A DNA stretch of 64,000 nt. It comes from Streptomyces zingiberis. GTDB lineage: Bacteria; Actinomycetota; Actinomycetes; Streptomycetales; Streptomycetaceae. Location of the stretch: NCBI RefSeq assembly GCF_012034935.1, contig NZ_JAATEN010000007.1, positions 265,708 to 329,707 of the forward strand. The letters run 5' to 3'. Numbering within the stretch: position 1 is the first letter of the stretch; every line of letters begins with the position of its first letter. Of this stretch, positions 1-9,014 are shown in pieces. The position numbers were made by a program, and so were the translations under genes. The notes under the pieces were generated by a model. That model was not told the DNA's origin. It did no database searches and saw nothing but the letters and a program-made list of their open reading frames with translations.

Positions 1-659
1 GTCGGTGTCAGCGCGACCTTGCGCGACGCGGCCACGTCCGACACATACCGTACCCAGGGCCGGTACCGGGCCTCCTTCACACAGCGTTCGAAGGTGGCGC
101 CGGTGATGCCGGCTTCCCGGCCGGCGGCGACCAGTTCCGCCTCGCCGAGCCCCGGTCCCTGTTCGGGGGGTTGCTCCGCGAACAGGATTCGCGAGTACTC
201 CGCGAACTTTCCCTCGTCCGCGGCACAGGCCGCCGCGGAAGCCGCCCGGGTCGAATACCCCGCGGGCCTGCTGCGGTCGTCGAGGAACGCGACCGGGTGG
301 TGCACGACGCTCACCCCACCGTTCGCCACCAGGTCCTGCACGGCCGTCGCCAGGGCCTGCTCGGTACGGCGGCATTCCGGGCACAGATAGTCCAGGTAGA
401 GGTCGACACGCACCGCACCGGTGGAGGCGGCGAGGCCCGCCTTGCCGGCTGCCGCCCCGGTGGGCACGCGGCTCGGTGCCTCGTCAGGGGCGGTATTGGT
501 CGCCCGGACCAGGCCCGCGCCGACCAGCGCGGCACCGGCGACCGCCAGAACCGCCCCGAGTGAGACCGCCAGGGCGCGCCGCCGGCGCCGCCGCCGGTGC
601 ACCATCTCCCGCACTTCGGCGTCGGCCGCCCGCATGTTCGTAGCCGTGTCCATGCTCAT
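1..659 (-). CDS. DsbA-like membrane-anchored thiol oxidoreductase (partial)
   Basis: The 3' end is cut by the window edge; about 219 codons are visible. The N-terminus has an Arg-rich stretch followed by one hydrophobic segment (about residues 30-50), which predicts a membrane anchor with the catalytic domain outside. A thioredoxin-type CPEC motif sits in the context DLYLDYLCPECRRTEQ, and the rest resembles DsbA/thioredoxin_4 proteins. The ATG start overlaps the stop of the MauE-like gene as ATGA, so it belongs to the lasso operon. The core peptide has four cysteines that form two disulfides in siamycin-type lassos, so an oxidase or isomerase for this peptide is the natural inference. The start at 659 is set by the overlap; a second ATG lies two codons in. 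Confidence 0.85.
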   Translation of the reverse strand, partial: MSMDTATNMRAADAEVREMVHRRRRRRRALAVSLGAVLAVAGAALVGAGLVRATNTAPDEAPSRVPTGAAAGKAGLAASTGAVRVDLYLDYLCPECRRTEQALATAVQDLVANGGVSVVHHPVAFLDDRSRPAGYSTRAASAAACAADEGKFAEYSRILFAEQPPEQGPGLGEAELVAAGREAGITGATFERCVKEARYRPWVRYVSDVAASRKVALTP

Positions 660-1201
660 CGCTCCTTGGGGTCCAGGACCCAGCGGTCCAGCGCGTATCG
701 GGTTCGCGGATTCCGGATCAGCAGGACGGCCGCGGCGAGCAGTACCAGGTCACGGGCGATGTCGATCGCGTAACCCCGTTCGGCGCCGGCGCTGAGGGTC
801 CCCCCGCCGCCGAAACAACCGCAGTCGATGGAGAGTCCGCGCGCCCACACCGAGGCGATGGCCGCCACGTAGACGACGAACAGAGCCGCGGCCCCCATGG
901 CTGCCGTCCTCGTGGCGAGCCCGGCCCCCAGCAGCAGCGCGAGAGCCACCTCGACGAACGGAAGCACGCCGCCGACGAGCTGGGCCCAGTCTTCCGGCAC
1001 GATCCGGTAGAGGGCGGCCACCCGGCCCGCCTCCGCCAGATCCCCCATCTTCACCAGGCCGGCGTAGCCCAGGACCACGGCCAGGAGGAGCCGGGCCACG
1101 CTGCCCGGCCATCCGCTCCCCCACCAGCTGGTGCCCGTGCGCACGCTGTCCGTCGCCGCCGCGGCCGTGAGGCCCACGGCCGGCTGCCCGGTCCCGTTCA
1201 T
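656..1201 (-). CDS. MauE/DoxX-like membrane protein
   Basis: 181 residues with four hydrophobic segments and an extracytoplasmic-type CGCFGGGG motif, as in MauE/DoxX relatives that pass electrons or support disulfide formation. It overlaps the upstream ABC permease stop by 4 nt and the downstream DsbA-like gene by 4 nt, so the three are translationally coupled. It is inferred to be the quinone-side or redox partner of the DsbA-like protein in forming the disulfides of the lasso peptide. The family call is from the fold pattern and cysteine motif; the substrate is inferred from context. Confidence 0.8.
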   Translation of the reverse strand: MNGTGQPAVGLTAAAATDSVRTGTSWWGSGWPGSVARLLLAVVLGYAGLVKMGDLAEAGRVAALYRIVPEDWAQLVGGVLPFVEVALALLLGAGLATRTAAMGAAALFVVYVAAIASVWARGLSIDCGCFGGGGTLSAGAERGYAIDIARDLVLLAAAVLLIRNPRTRYALDRWVLDPKER

Positions 1202-2058
1202 GACGTACGGGAGAAGCGGTGGGCGGCGAACCCGAGCGCTGCCGCGGTGAGCACGGCCAGCAGCCCCAGTTCCGCGGCGACGGGCGGGTGCCAGTCACCG
1301 AGCAGCAACCGGGTCTGCTCGGAGGTGAGCGTGTCGGGGCCGGGCAAGGTCCGGCGGACCGCGTCGACGCCGTATGTCAGAGGGTTGATCTTGACGACGG
1401 TGTCCAGCCAGCCCGGCAACCCGTTCGGCGGGAACATCGCGCCGGAGAAGAACATCAGCGGCATCAGGCTCAGGTTCACCACGACCTGGAACGTGTCCAC
1501 CTGCCGGATGGTGACGGCGGCGAGCAGCCCGAACGAGGTGAACATGAGCGCGATCAGCAGGATTTCCGCCAGGACGACGAGAAGGGCCGGGGTGTACCGG
1601 ATCCCCGCGATACCGCCCACCGACAGGACCATGAGGCCGTAGACCGCCCCCGTGGTGGCACCGCCAGCGGCGAGACCGAGAACGATCGAGGAGCGGGGGA
1701 AGGGTGCCACGAGCATCTGCCGGAGCACCCCGACCCGGCGGTCCCACACCAGTGAGATGCCCACGGCGATCGCCGGGGCCTGCACGGACATCACCAGGAC
1801 ACCGGGGAACAGGTAGGCCCGGTAGTCGTTGAGCTGGGCCTTGCCGAGGCTGGAGGACGCCGCGTCGAGTCCGGTACCGAGGACGACGAGGAAGAGCAGG
1901 GGGGTCACCAATCCCATGGCGAGGCGCACGGGGTTGTGCCGCAGCCGGATCATCTCCCGCCGCCACAGCAGCAGCACCGGCCAGGCGGGGTGGCGCGTCC
2001 GGCCGGCCGGCACCCTGACGGTGCCCGGCACGGCGAGCGCGGTGTCGGTCCGGTTCAT
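1198..2058 (-). CDS. ABC-2 type transporter permease, lasso export
   Basis: 286 residues. A cytoplasmic N-terminus ends in RLRHNPVRLAMGLVTPLLFL, then about six membrane segments follow, including the ABC-2/DrrB-like motif near FFSGAMFPPNGLPGWL. The ATG at 2058 overlaps the end of the ATPase gene, whose stop is at 2055, so the pair is a two-gene exporter. The likely role is export of, and self-protection from, the lasso peptide. The family is clear; the substrate is inferred from the operon. Confidence 0.9.
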   Translation of the reverse strand: MNRTDTALAVPGTVRVPAGRTRHPAWPVLLLWRREMIRLRHNPVRLAMGLVTPLLFLVVLGTGLDAASSSLGKAQLNDYRAYLFPGVLVMSVQAPAIAVGISLVWDRRVGVLRQMLVAPFPRSSIVLGLAAGGATTGAVYGLMVLSVGGIAGIRYTPALLVVLAEILLIALMFTSFGLLAAVTIRQVDTFQVVVNLSLMPLMFFSGAMFPPNGLPGWLDTVVKINPLTYGVDAVRRTLPGPDTLTSEQTRLLLGDWHPPVAAELGLLAVLTAAALGFAAHRFSRTS

Positions 2059-3020
2059 CGCAGTCCCTCCCCGAGGTCTCCGAGTGCGGGCGGACCGGTC
2101 TCGCCCTCCCGGATGGCAAGGCCGGTGTGGTGCAGGTAGACGTCGTCGAGCGTCGGCGGGGCCACGTTCACCTCGCGGACGGTCACTCCGAGCCCGGTGC
2201 ACAGCCGGGGCACGAGAGTGGCGGCGTCCGCGACCCGGATCAGGAGCCCGTCCGGCGAGGGTTCCGCGGCCAGGGAGAACCGTTCGGCGAGGGCGGCCCT
2301 GGCACGCGTGTCGTCCTCGGTGCGCAGGGCGACGAGGTCCGCCCCGATGACGGACTTGAGTTCCGCCGGCGTGCCCTCGGTGATCACCTTGCCCCGGTCG
2401 GCGATCGCGATCCGGTCGCAGTGCTCGGCCTCCTCCAGCTGGTGGGTGGTGACGAAGACGGTGACGCCCCGTTCCCGCCGCAGCCGTTCCAGGTGGTCCC
2501 AGACGGCCGCGCGCGTCTGTGCGTCCAGGCCGGTCGTCGGCTCGTCGAGAAAGAGGATCTGCGGCCCGGCGAGCAAGCCCCGGGCGATCTCGAGCCGCCG
2601 GCGCATGCCGGTGGAGAAGTGCCGCACGGGGGTCGCGCCGCGGGCGGACAGGTCCATCAGATCCAGCATCGCGGAGACGGCGCCGCGGGCCGCCTGGCGG
2701 GAGAGCCCGCACAGGCCGGCCTGGAAGCGGAGGTTCTCGGCGGCGGTGAGATCCAGGTCGAGTGTCGACTCCTGGAAGACGATGCCGATCCGGCGGCGGA
2801 CCTCGGCCGCTTGGCCGGCCACGTCGAAACCCGCCACCTCCGCCCGGCCCGCGGTGGGCGGGAGCAGTGTGGTCAGCATCGCGATGGTGGTGGTCTTACC
2901 GGCGCCGTTCGGCCCGAGAAACCCGAACACGCTGCCCGTGGGCACCGTCAGGTCGAGGCCGTTCACCGCCGCCGTGGTGCCGTAGTACGCGTAGAGGCCC
3001 GCGGCCCGGATCGCCGTCAC
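2055..3020 (-). CDS. ABC transporter ATP-binding protein, lasso export
   Basis: 321 residues in the DrrA-like class. Walker A is GPNGAGKTT (about residues 36-44), the signature region reads FSTGMRRRLEIARGL, and Walker B with D-loop is ILFLDEPTTGLDAQ. The GTG start at 3020 overlaps the B2 stop as GTGA; the open frame runs further upstream, but that part is a shadow of B2. The C-terminal 90 residues match the usual DUF4162-type extension of these drug-export ATPases. It pairs with the permease downstream. Confidence 0.92.
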   Translation of the reverse strand: MTAIRAAGLYAYYGTTAAVNGLDLTVPTGSVFGFLGPNGAGKTTTIAMLTTLLPPTAGRAEVAGFDVAGQAAEVRRRIGIVFQESTLDLDLTAAENLRFQAGLCGLSRQAARGAVSAMLDLMDLSARGATPVRHFSTGMRRRLEIARGLLAGPQILFLDEPTTGLDAQTRAAVWDHLERLRRERGVTVFVTTHQLEEAEHCDRIAIADRGKVITEGTPAELKSVIGADLVALRTEDDTRARAALAERFSLAAEPSPDGLLIRVADAATLVPRLCTGLGVTVREVNVAPPTLDDVYLHHTGLAIREGETGPPALGDLGEGLR

Positions 3021-3445
3021 GGCCGGTTCCGGGGGATTCCGCGCACGGCCAGGACGGTGCGGAACGCGCGGAGTTCGCCGGGTTCGTCCACCGGCCGCCC
3101 GTCGGCCTCCACCCAGGCGTGGGCGCCGAAGGGCTCGGTCCGGAATCCGGTGCACCAGTCGGCCCACCGACCGCGTGCCCGCAACAGAAGCACGGTGGCC
3201 ACGGACCGCTGCAGGCAGCCGAGGCCCGCGCAGCGGGTGCTGACCGACACGACGGCCCGCCGGGCCCGCGCGGCCTCGGCGTACTCCGCGGGCCGGGTTC
3301 GGCGGGCGGCCACCCGCAGCACACGGTGGAGCCGGGCCGGGGGCAGCCGCACCAGCAGCCGGGCCACGCCGGCCGCGCACCGGGGAGCGATCTGGCGGCG
3401 CCGGGGAAGACGCGGCGCGTGTTCCGCGACGGCGGGGGTGGTCAC
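3017..3445 (-). CDS. Lasso peptide B2 leader peptidase
   Basis: 142 residues, transglutaminase-like cysteine protease of lasso pathways (PF13471 type). Catalytic Cys77 lies in CAGLGCLQRS, His109 in GAHAWVEADG, and an acidic residue follows at 113-115. It cuts the precursor after the leader so that the core N-terminus is free for ring closure. The ATG overlaps the B1 stop by 4 nt. In this cluster type the leader-binding domain is a separate protein (B1), as found immediately upstream. Confidence 0.93.
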   Translation of the reverse strand: MTTPAVAEHAPRLPRRRQIAPRCAAGVARLLVRLPPARLHRVLRVAARRTRPAEYAEAARARRAVVSVSTRCAGLGCLQRSVATVLLLRARGRWADWCTGFRTEPFGAHAWVEADGRPVDEPGELRAFRTVLAVRGIPRNRP

Positions 3446-3705
3446 GAGGCGACCTCCACGAGGTCGGCGGCGCTGAGGGCGTCGATCAGGGCCCGCACGT
3501 CCTGCCGGGCCTGGTCATCGCCGACCGGGGCCGTGGCGCACAGACTCGCGGCGGCCGCGTCGGGCTCCTCACCGTCGAGCAGCTTGCGCAGCACACCGGC
3601 GCCGGACCGGTTCAGCTGCCAGTAACGGCCCCGGCGTCCGTCGAGCAGCACAGCCCCGGAGTCGACATCGGTGAGGGTGACGTCGCGGGCGAGGGTCAGC
3701 TTCAT
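3442..3705 (-). CDS. Lasso peptide B1, PqqD-like RiPP recognition element
   Basis: 87 residues with the PqqD/RRE fold pattern: MKLTLARDVTLTDVDSGAVLLDGRRGRYWQLN and then a helical half. The RRE binds the leader peptide and delivers the precursor to the B2 protease and C cyclase. It overlaps the C gene upstream and B2 downstream by 4 nt each, giving the order A-C-B1-B2 that is typical of actinobacterial class I lasso clusters. Confidence 0.93.
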   Translation of the reverse strand: MKLTLARDVTLTDVDSGAVLLDGRRGRYWQLNRSGAGVLRKLLDGEEPDAAAASLCATAPVGDDQARQDVRALIDALSAADLVEVAS

Positions 3706-5525
3706 AGGAGTTCTCCCGTGTACGAGGGGTGCGATCGGTGGTGTGTCCGAAGCCAGCTCTCACACGCCACCGTGGTCTCGATCGGCTGCAGGTGATGGGA
3801 CATCGGCCCGGGATTCAGGACCGCCGCGCGGAACGCCCGGGGGTCGACGAGGCCGAGCGCGGCGAGACGGGAGTCCTCGCAGAGTTCGAGGATCCGGGTC
3901 CGGTTCCTGGCCAGCCCCCGGAATGCCTCGGCGCTGAACTCGCCCTTGTCCCGGCGGGCCAGGATCTCCGCGGGTACGGCGCCCCGAACGGCTTCGGCGA
4001 GCAGCGGCTTGAAACGTCCCGCGGCAAGGCGCTCGTCGATCCGGGTGGCCAGCGCCGCCTCCACCACACGGTCGTCGAGGAAGGGGGCGTCCCAGGTGAC
4101 CCCGGTGCCCGCGAGAGCCGTGTTGACCTGGCGGACGGTGGTCCCCTCGAAGACGAGTGAGGCGAGGGCCTGGTGCCTGGCCCGGTCGGCGTCCAGGGGT
4201 CCGGGACCGTCGGCGGCGGCGGAGGTGAGCAGTTCACGGACCGCGGCCACGGCGTCAGGCGTGGCCCAGGCCGGCATGCGGGGCGCGAACACCCAGCCGA
4301 AGTCAGGTTCGTCGATCGGCGGGGGTGGTTCGCCGATGGCGGCGGCGGCCCCGGCGAGGTTCTGCCGGAACGTCGACCGGTCGAGCAGCGCCCGGACGGT
4401 TGTCCGCCAGGGCCAGCGGTTGGCGAGCCGGTAACGGTTGACCAGCCGCAGGCCGCGGACCGGTGTGGCGCGCGCCAGGGACCAGGCGCAGGCCGGCATC
4501 CGGCCGAACAGCTCATCACCGCCGAACCCGGTCAGGTGCAGCGCCGCGCCCTCCGCCGCCGCCCGCCCGGCCAGATCCTGGAGGTGGGCGAGGCCCGAGG
4601 CCCACGTCGACGGCCCCTCAGGGGCCGCGTTCCTCAGGTCGTCCGTGTAGCCGACATCGAAGAGGTTCTCCCCCCGGTCGGCGGGGAGCAGGTGGTGCCG
4701 GGCGGCCGGAAGATGTTCCGCCGCCCTCCGCGCCCAGAAGGTGTCGGCGTTGGCGATGTCGAGCGGCGACACGTGGTACGTGACGAGGTCCGCCCCCGTC
4801 GCGCCGGCCAGGAAGCACAGCGAGGTCGAGTCCAGGCCCCCGGAGAGGTCTGCGCTGAGGGTGCGGCGCGGGGTGCTCCGGATGGCGATCGCCTCGTCCA
4901 GCGCCGAGCGGACGGCGATCGCGCCCTCCGCGAGGGTGAGGGAGGCTTTCGGCAGCTCCCACCAGTGGTGCTGCCGCGAGCGGCCATCCGCGTCCAGCTC
5001 CAGCCAGCAGCCGGTGGTCAGCGCCTCGATGCCCTGGCGAACGGGACGCTGGGCCACGGGCCAGGGCGCTCCGCCGGGCGCCAGCAGACGGGCGGCGAGC
5101 ACGCTCTCGTCGAGAGCGGCGCCGGTGAGCCGCAGCAGGGGCTCCACCCCGCTTGCGGCGACCGTCACGCCGTCGGCGCGGGCGGTGAAGACCTGTCGTA
5201 CACCGGTGATCGATCCCTGCACCCGGGTCCGGCCGTCCAGGGATACCGCCATGTGGAGGATGCCCGGAAGGCGGGACGCGATCGCGTCGGCGTCGTGCAG
5301 CGAGCGCAGCCGGCCGAGCCGGGCCACCGCTGCGGCCTCGTCGAGCCGGGTGTGCCCCAGCAGTGCCATGCGCCGGGAACCGGCGGTGACGACCGTGACC
5401 GCGTCCCCGGGCCAGTCACCGACGATCCAGGGCCGTCCCGACACATGGTCGATGCGGCGCGCCGCCCGCAACCGTCCGGCCACCGCCCCGGCGGCCGGGC
5501 TGTCCGGTAGAACCACGAAATCCAT
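3702..5525 (-). CDS. Lasso peptide C cyclase, asparagine synthetase-like
   Basis: 607 residues. The C-terminal half is the asparagine synthetase domain with the PPi-loop SGGLDST at about residues 228-234; the N-terminal half is the degenerate glutaminase-like domain seen in lasso cyclases. It adenylates the Asp9 side chain of the core and joins it to the Cys1 amine to close the nine-residue ring. ATG 5525 is preferred because a GGGGGGA ribosome site lies just upstream; an in-frame TTG at 5540 is the alternative. It lies 58 nt downstream of the precursor stop. Confidence 0.95.
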   Translation of the reverse strand: MDFVVLPDSPAAGAVAGRLRAARRIDHVSGRPWIVGDWPGDAVTVVTAGSRRMALLGHTRLDEAAAVARLGRLRSLHDADAIASRLPGILHMAVSLDGRTRVQGSITGVRQVFTARADGVTVAASGVEPLLRLTGAALDESVLAARLLAPGGAPWPVAQRPVRQGIEALTTGCWLELDADGRSRQHHWWELPKASLTLAEGAIAVRSALDEAIAIRSTPRRTLSADLSGGLDSTSLCFLAGATGADLVTYHVSPLDIANADTFWARRAAEHLPAARHHLLPADRGENLFDVGYTDDLRNAAPEGPSTWASGLAHLQDLAGRAAAEGAALHLTGFGGDELFGRMPACAWSLARATPVRGLRLVNRYRLANRWPWRTTVRALLDRSTFRQNLAGAAAAIGEPPPPIDEPDFGWVFAPRMPAWATPDAVAAVRELLTSAAADGPGPLDADRARHQALASLVFEGTTVRQVNTALAGTGVTWDAPFLDDRVVEAALATRIDERLAAGRFKPLLAEAVRGAVPAEILARRDKGEFSAEAFRGLARNRTRILELCEDSRLAALGLVDPRAFRAAVLNPGPMSHHLQPIETTVACESWLRTHHRSHPSYTGELL

Positions 5526-5583
5526 GCCGTCTCCCCCCAACGGACGGTGCCGGTGCGCTCGCGCGCACCGGCACCGGATGTGA

Positions 5584-5712
5584 TCACCAGAAGCAGACGA
5601 CCGCGTAGCCGCAGCCGGCGAAGTCGTTGCAGCTGCCGATGCCGAGGCACTTGGTCAGCTCCTCGAAGTCGCCGACCTCCTGGAGCATGGGGGGCTCGTA
5701 GTTCGTGGACAT
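5584..5712 (-). CDS. Lasso peptide precursor, aborycin/siamycin type
   Basis: 42 residues: a 21-residue leader (starts MSTNYEPPML, ends FEELTK, with the Thr at -2 required by class I maturation) and a 21-residue core that starts CLGIGSCND and ends YAVVCFW. Cys1, Cys7, Cys13 and Cys19, ring-forming Asp9 and C-terminal Trp21 are all in place. From memory this core is identical to aborycin (RP 71955) and differs from siamycin II at position 17 (Val for Ile). The expected product is a Cys1-Asp9 macrolactam with two disulfides (1-13 and 7-19). Too short for normal ORF calling; its start has a GGGAGGT ribosome site. Confidence 0.97.
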   Translation of the reverse strand: MSTNYEPPMLQEVGDFEELTKCLGIGSCNDFAGCGYAVVCFW

Positions 5713-5718
5713 GGGGTG

Positions 5719-5725
5719 ACCTCCC
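5719..5725 (-). promoter_or_regulatory. Ribosome binding site of lasso precursor
   Basis: Read on the minus strand, GGGAGGT lies 6 nt before the ATG at 5712. It fixes the start of the small precursor gene, which otherwise has no length support. The 103 nt between here and the upstream permease stop (5829) could hold a promoter for the precursor; no clear -35/-10 pair stands out. Confidence 0.75.
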
Positions 5726-5828
5726 GTTTCGGATCGCCCAGGCCGACCTGCCCGGCCTGTGACCTGAGCGAGACGCTACGGGGGGAGGTGTCCCACCGGC
5801 GTGGGGCCGCTGTCCCGCCCCGGTCCTG

Positions 5829-6581
5829 TCAGTTGTCCCATCGGTGGTGGCGGATCCAGCCCCAGCCGAGGGCCGCGGCGGTCCAGGCGAGCAGCACCGC
5901 GAGCCCGAAGCCCGTGTGCGGTGAGCCGACGGTGAGCAGTTCCCGTCCGGCCTGGTCGGGGAAGTACCGCGAGAGTTCCTCGGTCGCCCCGATGAGGGAC
6001 AGGATGTGTGTCCCCGCGAGCACCATCGGCAGCAGGACGGCCAGCGGAACCACGGCGCTCCGGGCGGCGGCCGCGAGACCGGCCGCGAAGAGACACATCA
6101 GGACCAGGTACACCACCGCCCCGGCCAGGGCGCGGGGAACCCCGTCGGCGCCGATCGACGCGCCGTGCGGACCGAGCGCCGCCTGGGTGGCCAGATAGCC
6201 GAGGACGACGACGGGCACGGCCGCGGCCACCGCAGCCAGCGCCGCCACGGTCATCTTTGCGGCGTAGAGCCGGCCACGGCGGGGCACGGCGAGCAGCGAC
6301 AGGCTCATCATGCCCGACGCGTACTCGCTGGTGACAACGAGCACCCCGAAGACGATCAGTGCGAGCTGGCCGTAGAGGACACCGTCCAGGCCGGCCTGGT
6401 ACGGGGTGAAGTCGGAACGCAGAGCGGGGCTGTCGGAGTCCAGCGCGCCTCGGGCGGACCAGCCTCCGAGTACGGCGATGGCGAGGGAGACCAGGGCGAA
6501 CAGCAGCAGCGAGAACCGCGTGCCCCGGATGCCGCGCAGCTTGATGATCTCGGCCCGGACGGCCGCCGGCGTCTCAGACAT
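5829..6581 (-). CDS. ABC-2 family permease (second exporter)
   Basis: 250 residues with six hydrophobic segments; N-terminus MSETPAAVRAEIIKLRGIRG is typical of ABC-2 permeases paired with NatA-like ATPases. The ATG at 6581 overlaps the end of the ATPase gene (stop at 6574) by 8 nt. It sits just upstream of the lasso precursor on the same strand. Its place between the sensor kinase and the precursor suggests an immunity transporter or a stress-responsive BceAB-like role, but which substrate it moves is not shown by the sequence. Confidence 0.88.
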   Translation of the reverse strand: MSETPAAVRAEIIKLRGIRGTRFSLLLFALVSLAIAVLGGWSARGALDSDSPALRSDFTPYQAGLDGVLYGQLALIVFGVLVVTSEYASGMMSLSLLAVPRRGRLYAAKMTVAALAAVAAAVPVVVLGYLATQAALGPHGASIGADGVPRALAGAVVYLVLMCLFAAGLAAAARSAVVPLAVLLPMVLAGTHILSLIGATEELSRYFPDQAGRELLTVGSPHTGFGLAVLLAWTAAALGWGWIRHHRWDN

Positions 6582-7590
6582 GGGTGTTCCTGCCTCCCGT
6601 GCCGGCGGTTCCGCCGCCGCTGCTTCCGCCCCCGCCGGGGCCCTGCCCACGGCCGGCGGCTCCGCCACCGCCACCGTCACCACCGCCGTCGGCGCCGGTG
6701 TCCCCCTCACCGATGGCCTGGAGGAAGGTCTCCTCCAAAGAGCCCGTGCGGTTACTCAGTTCCTCCAGCGGGAAACCACCCGCCGCCGCGATCCGGCTGA
6801 TGTCCCCCGCAGCCAGTCCGGCCACCTCCAGGACCCCGCCGGGAGCGCGGGTCACGGATCCACCGTGGCGTTCCAGTTCGCCGCCGAACCGCGCGGCCCC
6901 GGGTTCCGGGGTGCGCACGCGGACGAACGACCGGCCGTGGAGCCGGAGGAACTCCGCCATGCCGGTGTCCGCGAGGAGGCGACCACGGTTGATGACGATC
7001 AGATGCCCGGCGACCATGGACATCTCGGCCATGAGATGGCTGGAGATGAGCACGGTGCGGCCCTCGGCCGCCCTGGCCCGCAGCAGATCACGCAGCCAGC
7101 GGATGCCCTCCGTGTCCAGGCCGTTGACGGGTTCGTCGAGGACCAGCACGGCCGGGTCGCCCAGCAGGGCGGCAGCCAGACCGAGGCGCTGGCCCATACC
7201 GAGGGAGAAGCCGCCGATCCGCCGCCGGGCCGCTGCCGCGAGGCCCACGGTCTCCAGGACCTCGCGGACCCGGCTCCGCCCGATCCCGTTGCTCCGGGCG
7301 AGCCAGAGCAGGTGATCGCGCGCGGTGAGGCCGCGGTGCGGGGCCGAGGTCTCCAGCAGGGCTCCGACCTGCCGGAGAGGCCGGGCCAGTTCGCGGTAGG
7401 CGCGCCCGCCGATCCGCGCGGTTCCGGTGTCCGGGCGGGTGAGGCCGAGCATCATGCGCATCGTCGTCGACTTCCCGGCACCGTTGGGGCCGAGGAAGCC
7501 GGTGACGGTACCGGGCCGCACGGTGAAGGTCAGGCCGTCCACGGCCGTGGCCTGCCCATAGCGTTTGCTCAGGTTCTGGACGTCAATCAC
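6574..7590 (-). CDS. ABC transporter ATP-binding protein (second exporter)
   Basis: 338 residues. Walker A is GPNGAGKST, signature FSLGMGQRLGLAAALL, Walker B VLVLDEPVNGLD. It ends in a glycine-rich, low-complexity tail of about 50 residues after the helical extension (GGGDGGGGGAAG and similar), which is unusual for the family. GTG 7590 begins the conserved strand VIDVQNLSKRYG; an in-frame ATG 14 codons earlier is possible. Partner of the permease that overlaps its 3' end. Confidence 0.9.
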   Translation of the reverse strand: MIDVQNLSKRYGQATAVDGLTFTVRPGTVTGFLGPNGAGKSTTMRMMLGLTRPDTGTARIGGRAYRELARPLRQVGALLETSAPHRGLTARDHLLWLARSNGIGRSRVREVLETVGLAAAARRRIGGFSLGMGQRLGLAAALLGDPAVLVLDEPVNGLDTEGIRWLRDLLRARAAEGRTVLISSHLMAEMSMVAGHLIVINRGRLLADTGMAEFLRLHGRSFVRVRTPEPGAARFGGELERHGGSVTRAPGGVLEVAGLAAGDISRIAAAGGFPLEELSNRTGSLEETFLQAIGEGDTGADGGGDGGGGGAAGRGQGPGGGGSSGGGTAGTGGRNTHV

Positions 7591-7718
7591 GGGACCGAGT
7601 CTGGCCGCGGCCGGCGCCGGGCGCATCGGACCGGGGTCTGGACCGGCCGTGCCGCCCCCGCCGGCCGAACCCATACCTGGGTATGAGTACGGTTTCGGAC
7701 AGACCTCGGAACGGGGGC

Positions 7719-8849
7719 TCAGCAGGGCAGGGTCGCCCGGACGCGGAAGCCGCCGGAAGCGGGCCCGGCGGTGAGGGTCCCGCCGTGGGCCGCGGCCCGT
7801 TCCTCCATCCCGACGAGGCCCATCCCGCCACCGGGCACGGTCGGCCTGCGTCCGTTTCCCGGGCCCTCGTCGGTGACCTCGATCGTCAACGTCCCGCCCC
7901 GCGCGGTCACCCGCACCTGGCACCGGGTGGGCGCGGCGTGCTTGGCCACGTTGGTCAGCGCCTCCTGAACGATCCGGAACGCCGCGAGCCCCACCCCGCC
8001 GGGCAGCCCGTCCGGGTCATCACAGCGCATATCGACGCGGACCCCCGCCGCCTCGGCCGCCCGGACCAGGAACGGCAGGTCCGCCAAGCCGCGGACCGGC
8101 TGGAGGTCCCGCACCCCGTCGTGCTGTTCCCGGCGCAGCACCTTGAGAGTGGCCCGCATGTCGCGGAGCGCCGTCCTGCTGATGTCCTCGATGACGGTCA
8201 GCGCCTCGCGCGCCGCCTCGGGCCGGGTGCCGATCACGTGGTTGGCGACCCCTGCCTTGATCGCGATCAGACCCACGCTGTGGGTGACCACGTCGTGGAT
8301 GTCCCGGGCGATCCTGAGGCGCTCCTCCACCTTGGCCTGCTCGGCCGCCTGTTCGATGGTCCGCCGAAGGCTGTCCCGGCGCTCCCGGACCGCCGAGCCC
8401 GCGGCCCAGGTGGCGCCCAGGACCAGCAGCCCGAACAGCAGGTGCACCGCGAACGTCCCGCCCTCGTAGTGCTGCCCGCCCGACAGGGTCAGCAGAGCCG
8501 CGCCCACCGCGCTCGCCCCGCCGACCCACACGGCTGAAGGACCCGGCCGCCGCCCCGTGGCCGTCGCGACCGCGAACAGGGAGTAGGCGGCGGCGAGGAA
8601 GACGACCGGACCGAATCCGGCGGACAGAGCCGCACCGGAGGCGATGAAGACGACCGCGAAGACCGGGACGGGCCACACCCGCCGGACGGCGAGCGGCAAC
8701 GCGGTGGCCGTCGGGAGCAGCCAGGACACGAGCCCGTCGGGCGAGCCGCCGGTGTCCGGCCGCAGCACCGATACCTGCGGGAGCAGGGCGAAGCCGAGCG
8801 CGGCCGCCGCGTCGAGGAGAATCAGGCGCCGGCGCGAAAGGTCTCCCAT
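7719..8849 (-). CDS. Sensor histidine kinase, NarX/DesK-like (HisKA_3)
   Basis: 376 residues: four or five membrane segments in the first 150 residues with no large external domain, then a coiled-coil and the HisKA_3 box RDIHDVVTHSVG with phospho-acceptor His185, then the HATPase domain (DEGPGNG and GMGLVGMEERA). Kinases with a purely membrane sensor often watch cell-envelope stress or their own transporter. It lies upstream of the ABC pair on the same strand and diverges from the atypical regulator at 9015, the only nearby partner. Confidence 0.92.
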   Translation of the reverse strand: MGDLSRRRLILLDAAAALGFALLPQVSVLRPDTGGSPDGLVSWLLPTATALPLAVRRVWPVPVFAVVFIASGAALSAGFGPVVFLAAAYSLFAVATATGRRPGPSAVWVGGASAVGAALLTLSGGQHYEGGTFAVHLLFGLLVLGATWAAGSAVRERRDSLRRTIEQAAEQAKVEERLRIARDIHDVVTHSVGLIAIKAGVANHVIGTRPEAAREALTVIEDISRTALRDMRATLKVLRREQHDGVRDLQPVRGLADLPFLVRAAEAAGVRVDMRCDDPDGLPGGVGLAAFRIVQEALTNVAKHAAPTRCQVRVTARGGTLTIEVTDEGPGNGRRPTVPGGGMGLVGMEERAAAHGGTLTAGPASGGFRVRATLPC

Positions 8850-9014
8850 GCCGCGAATCTACGCAGGGTGCGACGGGGCGTCCAACACCCCGGCAGGCCC
8901 TCGGCCGGAAGACGCCCATGCCGATCGTGCCCTTCTCCCGTGCCGCCGGTGTCTGTGCACAATCCTGCAGACGGGCGAACGCCCGGACGCGTTCCACGGG
9001 GGAGGAGCGAAACC

